A stretch of 64,000 bases of DNA, taken from contig MPDC01000002.1 in the NCBI GenBank assembly GCA_001874255.1, forward strand, positions 124,001 through 188,000. The letters run 5' to 3'. The DNA is from Alphaproteobacteria bacterium MedPE-SWcel. GTDB lineage: Bacteria; Pseudomonadota; Alphaproteobacteria; Rhodobacterales; Rhodobacteraceae. Position 1 is the first letter of the stretch. Every line of letters begins with the position of its first letter. The translations under genes and the position numbers were made by a program. This document shows positions 27,170-37,746 of this stretch, piece after piece. The notes under the pieces were generated by a model. The model searched no databases. It worked only from the letters and a program-made list of their open reading frames with translations, and was not told the origin of the DNA.

Positions 27170-28225
27170 TCAGTGAGAAGGCGGCAAGCGGTGAAGCGGC
27201 AGCACGGGTGAGAGCAACGACAAAAGAACGGCTCGGATTCTGGCCCAGAAGGCACCAAGGGCCACCAGGGCGATGCCAAGCACCAGAATGCTCAATCCCG
27301 TGCCTTCGTTGTCGAAAACCGTTGTGCTGAGAGCGACGATATAGCCGATTGCGGTGATGAGGAACGACCGGCGGTCGATGACGATCGCAATGAGCGCGAA
27401 GACCCCAAGGACAAGTGCAAGCATGACATCTTGGCCGCTATCAATAAGCGTCAGTGCGATTGTATTTACCAGCGCAGGGGCGGCAACCACGTGCAGCCAA
27501 AACCCCTGAGCCGAGCGCCGGGTGACACGATGAGGGTCGCTCAGGTCAAAGGCCATGGCGACAGCGAAGACCAAAAGACCCACCAGAAGCGTGATCCAGG
27601 CAAATGGTCCATTGGCGCTCAGCAGGAAAAGGTCGCCGATCTCGGTCGGCACGCCCGACTGATCCGCCGCGATGATCATGGTCACGGCAAACAGCCCAAG
27701 CGCGATCAAGGCCATCGCGAAGGGCACCCGAAAACGCCACCAATAGACCAGCAAAGCCAGAGTGGAGAGCGTCAGGGCAAGGGGCAGCGAGGCATAATCT
27801 TCCTGCGCGATCATGAATGGCTGGGCAAATTGCGCGGTAAATCCGGTGGCAGCATTGGCCGCAAACAGCACCGAAAGCGCAATGGCCGGAGCGACCATGC
27901 GCCGGACCCGGATGAAATATTCCGATATTCCCCAGAGGATCGCGGCCCCGATCAGGGCTGCGGTGGTCATTTGGGATTTATAGTTGACGATCTCGGTCAG
28001 CATGGAGGCGGTGTTCACCGCGACCCACCCCATGGCGAGAATGACGAGGCCCACGACAATGAAGATCTCGTTGAAGCCTTTGAACAGCTCAAACGGCTCG
28101 TCTCCGGGCTCGAGCCCCTCCCGGGCACCGCGGCGACTGTCCGCCAATGATGTCAGCGAGGCCGCCTGTGACTCTGATATGAGCCCGGAGCCGACCGCAG
28201 CCCGCAGATCGTCGCGCGTGATCAT
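27170..28225 (-). CDS. Polytopic membrane protein between hslV and hslU
   Basis: I do not recognise the family with certainty. The 351-residue product has a soluble N-terminal helix region ([23 protein letters not shown]) that resembles the start of DUF2157-type membrane proteins, then about ten hydrophobic segments between residues 50 and 340. No signal peptide, metal site or transporter motif was seen. It overlaps the hslV stop by four bases and precedes hslU by 13 bases, so it is co-translated with the HslVU protease subunits. That position suggests a link to stress or to membrane quality control, but this is inference only. Confidence 0.8.
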   Translation of the reverse strand: MITRDDLRAAVGSGLISESQAASLTSLADSRRGAREGLEPGDEPFELFKGFNEIFIVVGLVILAMGWVAVNTASMLTEIVNYKSQMTTAALIGAAILWGISEYFIRVRRMVAPAIALSVLFAANAATGFTAQFAQPFMIAQEDYASLPLALTLSTLALLVYWWRFRVPFAMALIALGLFAVTMIIAADQSGVPTEIGDLFLLSANGPFAWITLLVGLLVFAVAMAFDLSDPHRVTRRSAQGFWLHVVAAPALVNTIALTLIDSGQDVMLALVLGVFALIAIVIDRRSFLITAIGYIVALSTTVFDNEGTGLSILVLGIALVALGAFWARIRAVLLSLLSPVLPLHRLPPSH

Positions 28226-28779
28226 GCGCAGATGCTTTCAACGGTCAGGTTGCCATTGGTGTAGACGCATATATCGGCTGCGATGGCCATGGCGTCGCGC
28301 GCCACCGCCTCGGCATCCCGGCTACTGTCCATCATACCGCGTGCGGCAGCCAAGGCGAAATTTCCACCCGACCCAATGGCCGCTACATCATGTTCCGGCT
28401 CCAAAACATCGCCGGCGCCAGTGATCACATAGAGGTCAGCGCCATCGGTAACGATCAGCATTGCTTCCAGCTTTTGTAGGTATTTATCCGTCCGCCAGTC
28501 CTTGGCCAACTCGACACTGGCGCGTTGCAATTGCCCCGGCGTCGCCTCCAGCTTGGCTTCCAACCGCTCCAGCAGTGCAAAGGCGTCGGCAGTAGATCCG
28601 GCAAAGCCCGCGACCACGTCGTATCCCCCGGGGGACAGCCGACGCACCTTGCGGGCACTGCCTTTGATCACGGTCTGACCGAGCGAGACCTGACCGTCAC
28701 CGGCGATGACTACTTTGCCGCCCTTGCGTACTCCGATGATTGTTGTGCCGTGCCAGCCAGGAAATTGATCCTCTGCCAT
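28222..28779 (-). CDS. hslV: HslV, peptidase subunit of the HslVU protease
   Basis: Proteasome-like threonine peptidase that forms the core of HslVU. The 185-residue product has a short propeptide and the catalytic threonine in WHGTTIIGV at residue 12, [14 protein letters not shown]-type sequence near 28 and [27 protein letters not shown] near 120. It is the first gene of hslV-membrane protein-hslU. Sequences upstream resemble a heat-shock promoter. Confidence 0.97.
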   Translation of the reverse strand: MAEDQFPGWHGTTIIGVRKGGKVVIAGDGQVSLGQTVIKGSARKVRRLSPGGYDVVAGFAGSTADAFALLERLEAKLEATPGQLQRASVELAKDWRTDKYLQKLEAMLIVTDGADLYVITGAGDVLEPEHDVAAIGSGGNFALAAARGMMDSSRDAEAVARDAMAIAADICVYTNGNLTVESICA

Positions 28780-28802
28780 GAAAGCCTCCGTTTCTTTGCT
28801 GT

Positions 28803-28836
28803 CCTATATGGAAGCAACAGGAAGCCGGCACAAGGG
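28803..28836 (-). promoter_or_regulatory. Possible heat-shock (RpoH) promoter of hslV
   Basis: On the minus strand, CTTG (28834-28831) is followed after about 20 bases by CATATAGG (28810-28803), close to the alphaproteobacterial RpoH pattern CTTG-N17/18-CYTAT. It lies 24-57 bases before the hslV start. The spacing is slightly long, so this is a tentative call supported mainly by the known heat-shock control of hslVU. Confidence 0.3.
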
Positions 28837-28997
28837 TGGGAACGAGCCGCCAATCGGCGCAAGCGGTGACGCCAATGACGGGGTCAGTCGCTACAATTCT
28901 TTTCAAACTGCACATTTGGTATGCATGGGACGCAATTCAGGACTGAAGAATAGGCAATTGTGAGACTCAGATTGCATGCGTACATGAGGCTCAACAA

Positions 28998-29012
28998 CCG
29001 ACATGGTGTCGG
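28998..29012 (+). promoter_or_regulatory. Small hairpin in the 5' leader of the DUF1127 gene
   Basis: CCGACA and TGTCGG form a 6-base stem with a 3-base loop, ending 25 bases before the DUF1127 start and just upstream of its AAGGA ribosome site. It could affect mRNA stability or translation. Confidence 0.3.
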
Positions 29013-29036
29013 CTGTCCCTTTCAAGGAACACGATC

Positions 29037-29231
29037 ATGGCAAACGCAAGCAACGTTATTGCACCGGCCGGCTCTGTCGCAGTTCTGCGCGCAGTCGATT
29101 TCTTCTTCAACCTTCGCACCGCTCTGGTGGAATGGAACGAAGCACGCATCACGCGCAAGGCTCTGTCCAATCTGACCTCTGCTCAACTCGAAGATATCGG
29201 GCTCACACGTGCCGATATTGAGGCGCTGTAA
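29037..29231 (+). CDS. DUF1127 small protein
   Basis: A 64-residue basic protein with the C-terminal DUF1127 (YjiS-like) motif around residues 30-62: RTALVEWNEARITRKALSNL, then DIGLTRADIEAL. Short DUF1127 proteins of alphaproteobacteria are often stress-regulated, and some have been linked to RNA turnover, but no specific role can be assigned here. ATG 29037 follows AAGGA. It is divergent from hslV and is followed by its own terminator, so it is monocistronic. Confidence 0.85.
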   Translation: MANASNVIAPAGSVAVLRAVDFFFNLRTALVEWNEARITRKALSNLTSAQLEDIGLTRADIEAL

Positions 29232-29259
29232 GGCTCAATGACATATCCGGTAAAGTAAG

Positions 29260-29290
29260 AGCCGTCCTGATGCAGGGCGGCTTTTCCTTT
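29260..29290 (+). terminator. Terminator after DUF1127 gene
   Basis: AGCCGTCCT and AGGGCGGCT form a 9-base stem (one G-U pair) with a 5-base loop, followed by TTTCCTTTT. It lies 28 bases after the DUF1127 stop. Confidence 0.75.
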
Positions 29291-29327
29291 TGTTGCAGTG
29301 CTGCGGATGGTCACAAGTCGTTCGCAC

Positions 29328-29359
29328 AGAAAAAAGGCGCGAGCTCCACGCCGCGCCTT
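29328..29359 (-). terminator. Terminator after trxA
   Basis: On the minus strand AAGGCGCG and CGCGCCTT form a perfect 8-base stem with a 10-base loop followed by TTTT. It lies 30 bases beyond the trxA stop and ends the long divL-to-trxA run. Confidence 0.75.
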
Positions 29360-29388
29360 CGTCCTTTTTACGCAGGGAAAACACCCCG

Positions 29389-29709
29389 TCAGATCGAGTC
29401 GTCGATCCAGCTTTTCAGCGCAGCTTTCGGCGCAGCGCCGGCGCGATTGGACACAACCTGACCGTCCTTGAAGACAAACAGTGCCGGAATGCCGCGGACA
29501 CCCATGGCTGCAGCGGCGTTGGGGTTCTGGTCAACATCCACCTTTGCCACTTTGATCTTGTCGCCGTATTCGGCTGCCAGCTCTTCCAGAGCGGGGCCGA
29601 TCTGTTTGCAGGGGCCGCACCATTCGGCCCAGAAATCCACCACTACGGGGACATCGGAATTCTTGACTTCGGCATCGAAAGTCGCGTCGGTGACGGCTAC
29701 GGTGGACAT
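29389..29709 (-). CDS. trxA: Thioredoxin 1
   Basis: Cytoplasmic disulfide reductant for ribonucleotide reductase, methionine sulfoxide reductases and other targets. The 106-residue product has the active site WCGPC at about residue 31, the buried aspartate VVVDFW and the cis-proline GIPALF near 74. ATG 29709 follows AGGAGA, and the longer frame upstream is an artefact. It follows addA by 61 bases on the same strand, an order conserved in the family. Confidence 0.97.
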   Translation of the reverse strand: MSTVAVTDATFDAEVKNSDVPVVVDFWAEWCGPCKQIGPALEELAAEYGDKIKVAKVDVDQNPNAAAAMGVRGIPALFVFKDGQVVSNRAGAAPKAALKSWIDDSI

Positions 29710-29770
29710 GAAATGTCTCCTGAGATGTTTGGCAACTGGACCCGGAACGTAAGTAGCTGTGAGGCCCGCG

Positions 29771-32700
29771 TCAAGGTTCCAGCCGCTGGAAACCAGACCG
29801 CTCACGGGCCTGTGTGATCAGCTCGGGCGGCAGAACCATCAGCGTGGCCGTTCTTGTCCATAGAATTGCTGTTTCTATCACCCGTTTCGGGTAGATCTGG
29901 CGTAATGCGGTTTCATAGGCCGCCATTTGCCGCAGCAGCCCTTCCGGGCACTGGCTTGGTCTGTCAGGGACGATGGCGTTGGATTTGAAATCCACGACCA
30001 GGATGCGATCCGGGGATACAATCACGCGATCAATCACACCATGGAGGCGTTGCCCGTCAAGATCGGCGCTGACGGTCACCTCGGCCAGGGCACCGGGCGC
30101 GAAGGCGGCCGCGCATTCGGGGGAGTTCAGAACCCGGCGCGCCTCTCGGAACAGCTCGGCCCAGTCGTCGTGTCGGGCGATGGCCTCGGCTCTCATTTCC
30201 CATTCCGGTTCCGGAATGTCAGGCAGGTGTTCCAGCAACAAATGAAGCGCAGTGCCCCGTGACTTTGCTGCATCTTCGTCAAGCCCACCATCGCCGGCAA
30301 GGGCCTTGTCGCCTCCGAGATCTTCGGAAGGCCGCAAGGTGGAGGGTGGCGCCACATAGGGTGGAGCCGGGCGCAGAAACAGGTCCGGCAACAGGATATC
30401 GTCGGCCTCGGTCAGGTCAGACGGCACAAAGGGCAGAGTGTCCCAGTCCCCATGCGCCCATCGCAGACCCTCCCCGCCGGGGGCATCAAAGGGCAGGGCT
30501 CCCATGGTTTTCATTGCGGCTTCGACGCGTTGGTACCAACTGTCACCGCCCTTGTCCAAATCCCCGGCCCCGGCAACAATCAGCCATTTCTCAGCGCGCG
30601 TCAAAGCAACGTAAAGAAGCCGCAGCCGTTCATTCGCTTGCTTGTCCTGTGTCGCATCCTTGGCCACAACCATCGCAGGCGGCATCTGCTCGCCGGGCAT
30701 GCGCCACAAAGGTGTGCCATCGACCGTCATGACTTCGGGCGCAGGAGAGGGGCGGCGCTTGGTGGTATCAGGTAAAATCACGATCGGGGATTCAAGACCT
30801 TTGGATCCATGCACGGACATGACCCGGATCATGGCACCGGCGGCCCCCATCTGACGTTTGATTTCAAGATCGTCGGTCTGCATCCACACCAGGAAACCGG
30901 TGAGGCTCGGGACCTCTGTGCGCTCATAGGCCAGGGCCTGTGACAGCAGCGCGTTGATGCCATCCTCGGCTTCCGTCCCAAGACGGCCGAGGAGTTTTGC
31001 CCGACCCTGATGACGCGTGAGTATCCGTTCAATCAGGTCAAACGGCCGCAGAAAGTCTGCCTGATCACGCAGGTCGTTCAGGATCTCCATCGTGTGCGAA
31101 AAGTCGTCCGCACGAGCCCGCAGCGCCGTCCAGAGGTGGGTCTCCTGACGTCTGTGGGCAAGATCAAACAGCATTTGCTCGGACCAGCCGAACAGGGGAG
31201 ATTTCAACGCCTCGGCGAGCGACAATGAATCCTCGGGCAAGGCAAGAAACCGCAACACCGCGGCAATATCCTTGACCGCCAGTTCGGCTCCGACCTTCAG
31301 ACGGTCGGCCCCGGCAATCGGAAGCTCCGCGGCCTTGCAGGCACGGATGATTTCGGAAAACAGATCGGACCGGCGCTGAACGAGGATCAGAAAATCACCG
31401 GCATGTACGGGACGCCGCTGAAAACTGCCGCGGCGCGGGCCGTCCTCGGGAATGGTCACTCCGGTGTCGATCATGTCCTTGATCCGGGCGGCGATGCGTT
31501 CCGCAAGAATGACGGCGTGGTGGCGCGGGCTTGGTCGGTCCACGGGGTCAGTCCAGTCACGATCTTCCTCGCTCTCGGTCTTGTCCACCAGCGGCCAGAG
31601 ATCCACGCGGCCGGGGAGATCGGATTTGAAGGCCTGATGCTTGGCCTCTGTCGCAAACCCTGCCCGATCCTGCCCGTCAAACACCACATCCACCAGACCG
31701 AGAATGGCGGCAGAAGACCGGAACGAAAATGCAAGGCTCGCGTTCTGCAAGCCGTCGCCCGTCTCGACAAGGCGTTTTCCGAATTCGGCCTGCATCCGGT
31801 CAAATGCATCCGGGTCCGCGCCTTGAAATGAATAGATGGACTGCTTCTTGTCCCCAACAACGAATATGGTGCGCTCAACCTCCTGCCGGGCGCCAAGGCC
31901 TGCCGTGAATTCCTGGGCCAGCTTCTCGACGACGTCCCATTGCACCGGGCTGGTGTCCTGCGCCTCGTCCACCAGGATATGGTCGATGCCGCCGTCAAGC
32001 CGGTACAGAACCCAGCTGGCCACAGCAGGATCATTCAGCAGATTTCGCGCTTTGACGATCAGGTCGTCGAAGTCGAGCCAACCCCGCAATTGCTTGCGGC
32101 GTTCATATTCGGGAAGGAATACGCGCGCAAAATCATGAAGCACGAGCGATTTTTCAATCGCGCCCAGTGCCAGCCGCCTGGGCCTTGCGTGTTCCACTCT
32201 GCTCATGAAGGGCTCAAGCTGATCCATCAGCATGCCATGGCTCTCGCGCAGCTTCTTGGTCGGAAAGCTTCCGATCTTGGCGGTAAACGGGGCCTTCGCG
32301 CCCTTGCCGGTGAGAAAAATATCCTCCAGCACCGGAAGGGCATCGACGGTGATTTCGCCAATCTGAGCAAGTTTCGCGGCGTTTTTATTGTCCGTTGCGC
32401 CGCCGGATTTGAGCATCTCTATGGTGCGTGCGAGAATATCCGCCTCAAGGCCAAGAAAGACATCCTTGTGCAGCGCCTGCAGGTCGTAGCCGTCCGGCAG
32501 ACCGAAAACCGTGCCGAGCACGTCGCGATCAATACCGGGGGTGAAATCCGCCTGGCGCCTGCAGATCTCCGCAGTGAGATCATCAAAGTCCAAGCCGCCG
32601 ATGTGAAACGACGCAGCCTCGACGACACTTGCTGACTCTCCCTGTGCCATATCCTCGACGATTTCCGCCCGCAGCAGGGTTGCGGCGCGATCTTCCATCT

Positions 32701-33136
32701 CGGAAAACTGGGGGCTGACGCCGGCCTCAAGCGGGAAACGTCGCAAGAGCGAAGAGCAAAACGAGTGAATGGTTTGTATCTTGAGGCCGCCGGGGGTCTC
32801 GATCGCCCGGGCAAACAGGGTTCGGGCCTGTGAAAGACTGTCGCTGTTGGTGGCGTCTTCCGCGCCGAGATCCACAAGGGCCGCCCGCAAGGTGGCGTCC
32901 GGCAGCATGGACCACTCGCCCAACCGCTGAAACAGCCGGTTCTGCATCTCGCTGGCGGCAGCCTTGGTGTAGGTCAGGCACAGGATATGTTGCGGCTCCA
33001 CTCCCCTCAGCAGCAGACGCGCGACGCGATCCGTCAGGACCTTTGTTTTGCCCGATCCGGCATTGGCCGCGAGCCAGGTGGAGGCATCCGGCCGTGCGGC
33101 GCGAAACTGTGCTTCGGAGGCGGCATCGCGGTTCAT
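29771..33136 (-). CDS. addA: Double-strand break repair helicase-nuclease AddA
   Basis: UvrD-type helicase and nuclease subunit of AddAB, which processes broken ends for RecA loading, the functional counterpart of RecBCD. The 1121-residue product has Walker [17 protein letters not shown] near residue 22, helicase motifs including [15 protein letters not shown] near 385, [19 protein letters not shown] near 425, [19 protein letters not shown] near 815 and a C-terminal RecB-type nuclease with GVIDRVIVS and VVDFKSNA near 1070. The ATG at 33136 overlaps the addB stop (ATGA), so the longer upstream frame is rejected. Confidence 0.96.
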   Translation of the reverse strand: MNRDAASEAQFRAARPDASTWLAANAGSGKTKVLTDRVARLLLRGVEPQHILCLTYTKAAASEMQNRLFQRLGEWSMLPDATLRAALVDLGAEDATNSDSLSQARTLFARAIETPGGLKIQTIHSFCSSLLRRFPLEAGVSPQFSEMEDRAATLLRAEIVEDMAQGESASVVEAASFHIGGLDFDDLTAEICRRQADFTPGIDRDVLGTVFGLPDGYDLQALHKDVFLGLEADILARTIEMLKSGGATDNKNAAKLAQIGEITVDALPVLEDIFLTGKGAKAPFTAKIGSFPTKKLRESHGMLMDQLEPFMSRVEHARPRRLALGAIEKSLVLHDFARVFLPEYERRKQLRGWLDFDDLIVKARNLLNDPAVASWVLYRLDGGIDHILVDEAQDTSPVQWDVVEKLAQEFTAGLGARQEVERTIFVVGDKKQSIYSFQGADPDAFDRMQAEFGKRLVETGDGLQNASLAFSFRSSAAILGLVDVVFDGQDRAGFATEAKHQAFKSDLPGRVDLWPLVDKTESEEDRDWTDPVDRPSPRHHAVILAERIAARIKDMIDTGVTIPEDGPRRGSFQRRPVHAGDFLILVQRRSDLFSEIIRACKAAELPIAGADRLKVGAELAVKDIAAVLRFLALPEDSLSLAEALKSPLFGWSEQMLFDLAHRRQETHLWTALRARADDFSHTMEILNDLRDQADFLRPFDLIERILTRHQGRAKLLGRLGTEAEDGINALLSQALAYERTEVPSLTGFLVWMQTDDLEIKRQMGAAGAMIRVMSVHGSKGLESPIVILPDTTKRRPSPAPEVMTVDGTPLWRMPGEQMPPAMVVAKDATQDKQANERLRLLYVALTRAEKWLIVAGAGDLDKGGDSWYQRVEAAMKTMGALPFDAPGGEGLRWAHGDWDTLPFVPSDLTEADDILLPDLFLRPAPPYVAPPSTLRPSEDLGGDKALAGDGGLDEDAAKSRGTALHLLLEHLPDIPEPEWEMRAEAIARHDDWAELFREARRVLNSPECAAAFAPGALAEVTVSADLDGQRLHGVIDRVIVSPDRILVVDFKSNAIVPDRPSQCPEGLLRQMAAYETALRQIYPKRVIETAILWTRTATLMVLPPELITQARERSGFQRLEP

Positions 33137-36066
33137 GTCAGCTCCTCCGGCGTGGGATCTGAACTGCGATCCCATTCCCCAAATCTGGCAAGGTGGTCAT
33201 AGTCGCCGGCAAAGTCATCGCGGTGCACCATTCGACGGCTGCTGTAGCCCTGCTGCGGATCAAAATAGGCTTCGATCAGGTTGCGCAGTTCGGCCCAGAC
33301 CTTTGCCGGCGGTTCGTCCAAAATTGGTGCGGGGACCTCTTTTACCGGTGGTTTCAGCCCGATATACAGCGACCGTTCCACCCGGGCTGCGCCATATTTC
33401 TCAAAGGCGCCCTGTTCTGCCATGGCAGTTTCGATCAGCAGTTGTTTTTCAAACGATTTTTGCTGATTTTCCGAAGGAGGATCGCCGGTCTTGTAGTCAT
33501 ACAGATGCAAGCCCCCGCGGTCGTCGACGTCAATCCGGTCCGCTTTGGCGGTGATTTCGAAATCCAATGGCGCCAGCCGCACGGTCCCCGAGATTTCAAA
33601 CCCCGAAGGATGCGCCCGAGATTGCCGCTCCCGCTCGCCCGTGACAAAATCATCGGCGACCTTGCGCAAACGGGTGAGCCAGAGCGTTCGCGCGACTGGC
33701 CATGGCACTTCTGCGTCAAGAATGCGTCGCGATTGTTCAATGAATTCGGCGGAGGTGAGGTTATCCGGTGCCTGTAGAACGGATTTTATGAATGTTTCCA
33801 GCACTGTGTGAATAACCGTTCCGCGCAATAGCGCATCGGGTTCCTGAAGCAGCGGATCAACCGGCCGCAGACGCAGAACATGCTTTGCATAAATCGCATA
33901 GGGGTCGCGGATCAGCCGCGGAATTTCCGTCACCGTCAGCTTGCGAGGCCGTGCGGATACCGGTGGCCGCGGGGATGGCCGGGGACTGACCGGCGATGGC
34001 ATCGGGGCATCCAGAACGCTGGCCCAGTCCAGCCAGACCTGTCCCCGACCGCGCATCGCAAAAAGGGCGGCCTGTCCACCTTGCTCGGGCAAGCCCCCCA
34101 GCAGGTTCACCAGCCGGTTCAGCCAGCGAGACGGTACGGTGTCGGCCTCATCGGATCTTTTGGCCCGTGTCAGCCAGACGTTGGGCGCGGCGATCGCCTG
34201 CTGGAAATCATGCGCGGACAAGCCGATCCGACGTTCCGGCAACAATAGCCCGGCTTCGTGGCGCAGTTTGCGATTGAGCCAGGGGTCGGGACGCGCGGCT
34301 TCGGGCCAGCTGCCTTCGTTCAATCCACCCAAGATCACCAGATCGGCACCTTGAACCCGAGCTTCGAGCGTGCCCCAAATCATGATCGTGCCATAGGGCG
34401 CGTCGCGGTCGCGGACCTCGCCCTGGGACAGAAGCGCGCCCAGAAGGTCGGCGAAATCGCGGGCCGTCATCGGACCGCCGTGCTGTGCCTCGACCTCCAG
34501 TTCGCTCAGGACATCCTGCGCGCCGGAGCCGGCTTTCCTGTCCCAGAGAGTCCCGGAACCCGTGACCTGTGATCCCGCAGCGATGGCCTCGGCAAGGCGG
34601 CGAAGATCGGCCACCCATGCGCTGAGAGGGCGCAGCCCGGCACGATCCTGATGGGCCAGCGTGTTGGCCAGCCAATCAGCCCACCCGGGCAACAGATCGC
34701 GGCCGGTTCCGAACTTTTGCAAAACGGTGGCATCCGGAAAAGGCGGGCCATAGCGGCGCAAATGCAATTCCAGATCCCGGGCATGGCGCAAATGCGGCCC
34801 GCGAGAGTCGCCGGAATGGGTCAGCGGGTGCTTCAGGAGGGTCAGCAACATGTCCGCCTGCAACGGGCGGCAAAACAGATCTGCAACATGTCGCAGGAAG
34901 CGTCCCGGCGGTGACAGCTGCAAGGGCAGGCCCGCAGAATCATCCGGCAGGATATTCCAGCGATCAAGTGTGGCCGAGACCTGCCGGGTGAGCATCCGGT
35001 CCGGCGTGATCAGGGCCGCTGTTTGCCCGTCCTCTGCCGCCTGTCGCAATCGCAACGCGATCGCCAGCGCCTCGGTGCGGGGGGTTTCCGCCTCTATCAG
35101 CGTCAGCGTGTCCGTCGCCCGGTCGAGATCGCGCAGACGCGGGCCTTCGCTCATCCAGGCATCGGTGACTGGGGCGGGTCGCAGCGCCAGCGAGACCAGG
35201 CGGTTGCGCGCGGCAACATTTGGCTGCGTGTCAGTCCAGGGGCGGATGTCACGAGGCGAAAGATCCAGATCCTGCATAAGCTTGCAGAACCGGTACTGCG
35301 GATGATCCTCGGCAACCATGGCATCGGACAGGCAATTCCAGACGGCCTCTGGCTGATCAAAGTCATAGCCGGGCACCACGACAGCGCCCTGTGGCAGGCG
35401 TGCGATGGCTTCCATCAGCAGGAGCGTGGTCCCGCGCGACCCGGTAGAGCCTGCCAGAATGACCGGGTGCTGCGGCGGGTTGATCTGCCATTCCTGGATC
35501 AGGTCCAGCACCACCTGCCTCTGGCGGGCGTTCACATCAAGCGCACCGTCATGAAGGTCGACAAAGGCATCAGCGATCCCGATGAACGACTTTGCCCGCG
35601 CCCAGTGGCCGGACATGTCAGACACATCCAGATCCCGAATTTGATCTGTTGTGACACCTTCGCTCTGCATTTCGTCAATCAGCTCGGCGAGGCTGTCGGA
35701 TAGGTCATAGAGAGACGATCGCGCCGCAAGATCAGGTTGAGCATCCAACAGTTTGGCGATCAGTTGCGAGAGTTCCAACCGACGCCGCAGGGGCGGCAGG
35801 GCAGGGGGCAGGGCCCGCAGTGTCGCCTGTGTATTGAGCCCGGACAGGAGGGAAATACGCGGCAGGAGCAAGGCCGGGCCGTTGTCAAACAGCTGGCGTA
35901 CCCGACGCAGCATACGCTCGGTGTTGAGAATGACCTCGACTCTGGCCAACGACTCTGGCGGCGATCCGGCGTGACGCTGGATCAACCCATCTACCAGGGC
36001 CCGCGGAAAATCCACGCCACAGGGCACCGCAAACAGGCGCGGGCCGGGTATGTCGGTGTCAAACAT
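33133..36066 (-). CDS. addB: Double-strand break repair nuclease subunit AddB
   Basis: Partner of AddA, with an inactive helicase-like body and a second nuclease. The 977-residue product has an N-terminal region without a P-loop, consistent with loss of ATPase function, and a C-terminal RecB-like nuclease with ITAKADRIDVDDRGGLHLYDYKTGDPP in part (about residues 855-885). No cysteine is present in the last 400 residues, so the four-cysteine iron-sulfur cluster of Bacillus AddB is missing. It overlaps murU by eight bases and addA by four. Confidence 0.94.
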   Translation of the reverse strand: MFDTDIPGPRLFAVPCGVDFPRALVDGLIQRHAGSPPESLARVEVILNTERMLRRVRQLFDNGPALLLPRISLLSGLNTQATLRALPPALPPLRRRLELSQLIAKLLDAQPDLAARSSLYDLSDSLAELIDEMQSEGVTTDQIRDLDVSDMSGHWARAKSFIGIADAFVDLHDGALDVNARQRQVVLDLIQEWQINPPQHPVILAGSTGSRGTTLLLMEAIARLPQGAVVVPGYDFDQPEAVWNCLSDAMVAEDHPQYRFCKLMQDLDLSPRDIRPWTDTQPNVAARNRLVSLALRPAPVTDAWMSEGPRLRDLDRATDTLTLIEAETPRTEALAIALRLRQAAEDGQTAALITPDRMLTRQVSATLDRWNILPDDSAGLPLQLSPPGRFLRHVADLFCRPLQADMLLTLLKHPLTHSGDSRGPHLRHARDLELHLRRYGPPFPDATVLQKFGTGRDLLPGWADWLANTLAHQDRAGLRPLSAWVADLRRLAEAIAAGSQVTGSGTLWDRKAGSGAQDVLSELEVEAQHGGPMTARDFADLLGALLSQGEVRDRDAPYGTIMIWGTLEARVQGADLVILGGLNEGSWPEAARPDPWLNRKLRHEAGLLLPERRIGLSAHDFQQAIAAPNVWLTRAKRSDEADTVPSRWLNRLVNLLGGLPEQGGQAALFAMRGRGQVWLDWASVLDAPMPSPVSPRPSPRPPVSARPRKLTVTEIPRLIRDPYAIYAKHVLRLRPVDPLLQEPDALLRGTVIHTVLETFIKSVLQAPDNLTSAEFIEQSRRILDAEVPWPVARTLWLTRLRKVADDFVTGERERQSRAHPSGFEISGTVRLAPLDFEITAKADRIDVDDRGGLHLYDYKTGDPPSENQQKSFEKQLLIETAMAEQGAFEKYGAARVERSLYIGLKPPVKEVPAPILDEPPAKVWAELRNLIEAYFDPQQGYSSRRMVHRDDFAGDYDHLARFGEWDRSSDPTPEELT

Positions 36067-36751
36067 CTGATGAGGCCATCATTTTTTCTGCAAGTTCAAT
36101 TCCGTCCGGGCGACCGACATCACACCACTGCCCCGGATACTCCACCGCACAGGCCCTGCCATCCGCAATCAGCATGTCCCAGAGGAGGTTGAGTGAGAAA
36201 ACGGTCTCCGGGATTTGATCCAGAAGATCCGGTTTGACGATTTGTGCGCCCGTATAGACCATATCACCGCCGCGCTGGATATGGCCCGATTGAGTGATGG
36301 AGAAGTCGCCACTGCCAATCCGCCCGATGGCGCGATGGGTCGGCACGCATAGCAACAGCGCGTCCATGTGATCATCCTTCCATTCGTGTTCCAGGGTCTT
36401 CAGCGGATTGGGCCCATTCCAGGCAACATCGGGGTTCAGTGTGAAGACGCAATCGCTGTTCAGCAGCGGTCTGGCCTGTTTCAGGCCACCACCGGTGTCG
36501 AGGATTTGACCCGCTTCGTGGCTGATCACGACATCCCGCGTCCGCAGATGTGCATGCAGGACGTCGGCTTGGTAATGCGTATTCACCACAACACGATCGG
36601 GTTTGACGGCCTCAGTCAGGTCCAATGCGTGATCGATCATCGGCCGACCCGCAACCGGGATCATCGGCTTCGGCCGATCTGCGGTCAGGGCACCCATACG
36701 GGTGCCGAAACCCGCCGCGAAGATCAGAATGGCACGCGGGGCGGTGGTCAT
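36059..36751 (-). CDS. murU: N-acetylmuramate-1-phosphate uridylyltransferase (MurU-type)
   Basis: Nucleotidyltransferase that makes UDP-MurNAc from MurNAc-1-phosphate in peptidoglycan recycling. The 230-residue product has the nucleotide-binding signature [30 protein letters not shown] in part, at residues 9-40, with lysine in RPKPM, and the metal-binding LNPDVAW near 104. The preceding gene is an AmgK-type kinase, which makes the substrate, so the pair supports the assignment over a general sugar nucleotidyltransferase. It overlaps amgK by four bases and addB by eight. Confidence 0.88.
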   Translation of the reverse strand: MTTAPRAILIFAAGFGTRMGALTADRPKPMIPVAGRPMIDHALDLTEAVKPDRVVVNTHYQADVLHAHLRTRDVVISHEAGQILDTGGGLKQARPLLNSDCVFTLNPDVAWNGPNPLKTLEHEWKDDHMDALLLCVPTHRAIGRIGSGDFSITQSGHIQRGGDMVYTGAQIVKPDLLDQIPETVFSLNLLWDMLIADGRACAVEYPGQWCDVGRPDGIELAEKMMASSDV

Positions 36752-37746
36752 GCGCGCAGTCTCTCCAATGTGTCCGCGTTCGGCTCCGGCAGCACGTCCA
36801 GCACCGCATCGGCCACGGTTTCCAGGGCGGGATGGGAAAGGCCCCGTTCGAAATGCGACCAGACACGAGGCACGAAGTCGATGTAGTGGCGCTTTCCGAA
36901 GGTTTGGGACAAGCGCGCGAATATGCCCAGAATGCGCATGTTGCGCTGCACGCCGACAACCGCATACGCCCGGCGAAAGGCGACCTCGTCGATCCCGGTC
37001 GCCTCAATGTAGCGGTCTATCATGTCGGTTTCGATGCGCGTCGGAACATCTCGCCGCGCATCTTGCAACAGCGAGACCAGATCATAGGAACAATGGCCTG
37101 CCCTGGCGTCTTGAAAATCGATCACCCCAACCCGGCGAAGCCCGTCCCGGTCCGGCAACCAGATGAGGTTCTCGGCGTGGTAGTCGCGATGGACGAAAAC
37201 CATATCGCCGGTCAGGGACTCGCGCAGAATTTCTTCGAACTGATCCTCGAAATGCGAGCGGGCCATGTCGTTTGACTGGCCCTTGACCGCCCTTCGGTAT
37301 TCCGTGAAGGCCAGACCGGTCATTTCGGCCAACACACGCGGGGTCAGTGGAGAGAGTTCGGGCACCGGCGCCTGATGCAGATGAACCAAAAGGTCGGTTG
37401 CGGCCCGGTAGAGCGTGTTTTCCATCCGGGGCTGCGCGGCAATGGCCTGCGTGAATAGCGCATCTCCCAAATCCTCGATGACAAGCAGGCCGCTCTCGTG
37501 ATCTTGCGCCAGAATGCGCGGCGCGGATATATTCAACCCCGTCAAATAGTTGGCAAGCTCGACGAAGGGCCGGGTATCGCCGCCGGTGTCGGGTGGCCAG
37601 TCCATGAGAATGACCGTTTGGCCACTATCGCCGGTCAATCGCCGATAGCGCCGCGTCGATGCATCCCCGGCCAGCAGGGTCTGTGTCCAGGCATGGTATC
37701 CGTGCGAAGCCAGAAACCGGGCGATTTCATCAGTCCGGGCCGTCAT
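36748..37746 (-). CDS. amgK: MurNAc/GlcNAc kinase (AmgK-type)
   Basis: Aminoglycoside-phosphotransferase-fold kinase that phosphorylates MurNAc and GlcNAc at the anomeric position. The 332-residue product (start [17 protein letters not shown]) has the phosphate-binding [11 protein letters not shown] near residue 28, the catalytic [17 protein letters not shown] near 195 and [21 protein letters not shown] near 220. With murU it forms the recycling shortcut that bypasses de novo UDP-MurNAc synthesis and fosfomycin-sensitive MurA. It overlaps tsaE by four bases; a longer upstream frame runs into tsaE and is rejected. Confidence 0.88.
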   Translation of the reverse strand: MTARTDEIARFLASHGYHAWTQTLLAGDASTRRYRRLTGDSGQTVILMDWPPDTGGDTRPFVELANYLTGLNISAPRILAQDHESGLLVIEDLGDALFTQAIAAQPRMENTLYRAATDLLVHLHQAPVPELSPLTPRVLAEMTGLAFTEYRRAVKGQSNDMARSHFEDQFEEILRESLTGDMVFVHRDYHAENLIWLPDRDGLRRVGVIDFQDARAGHCSYDLVSLLQDARRDVPTRIETDMIDRYIEATGIDEVAFRRAYAVVGVQRNMRILGIFARLSQTFGKRHYIDFVPRVWSHFERGLSHPALETVADAVLDVLPEPNADTLERLRA

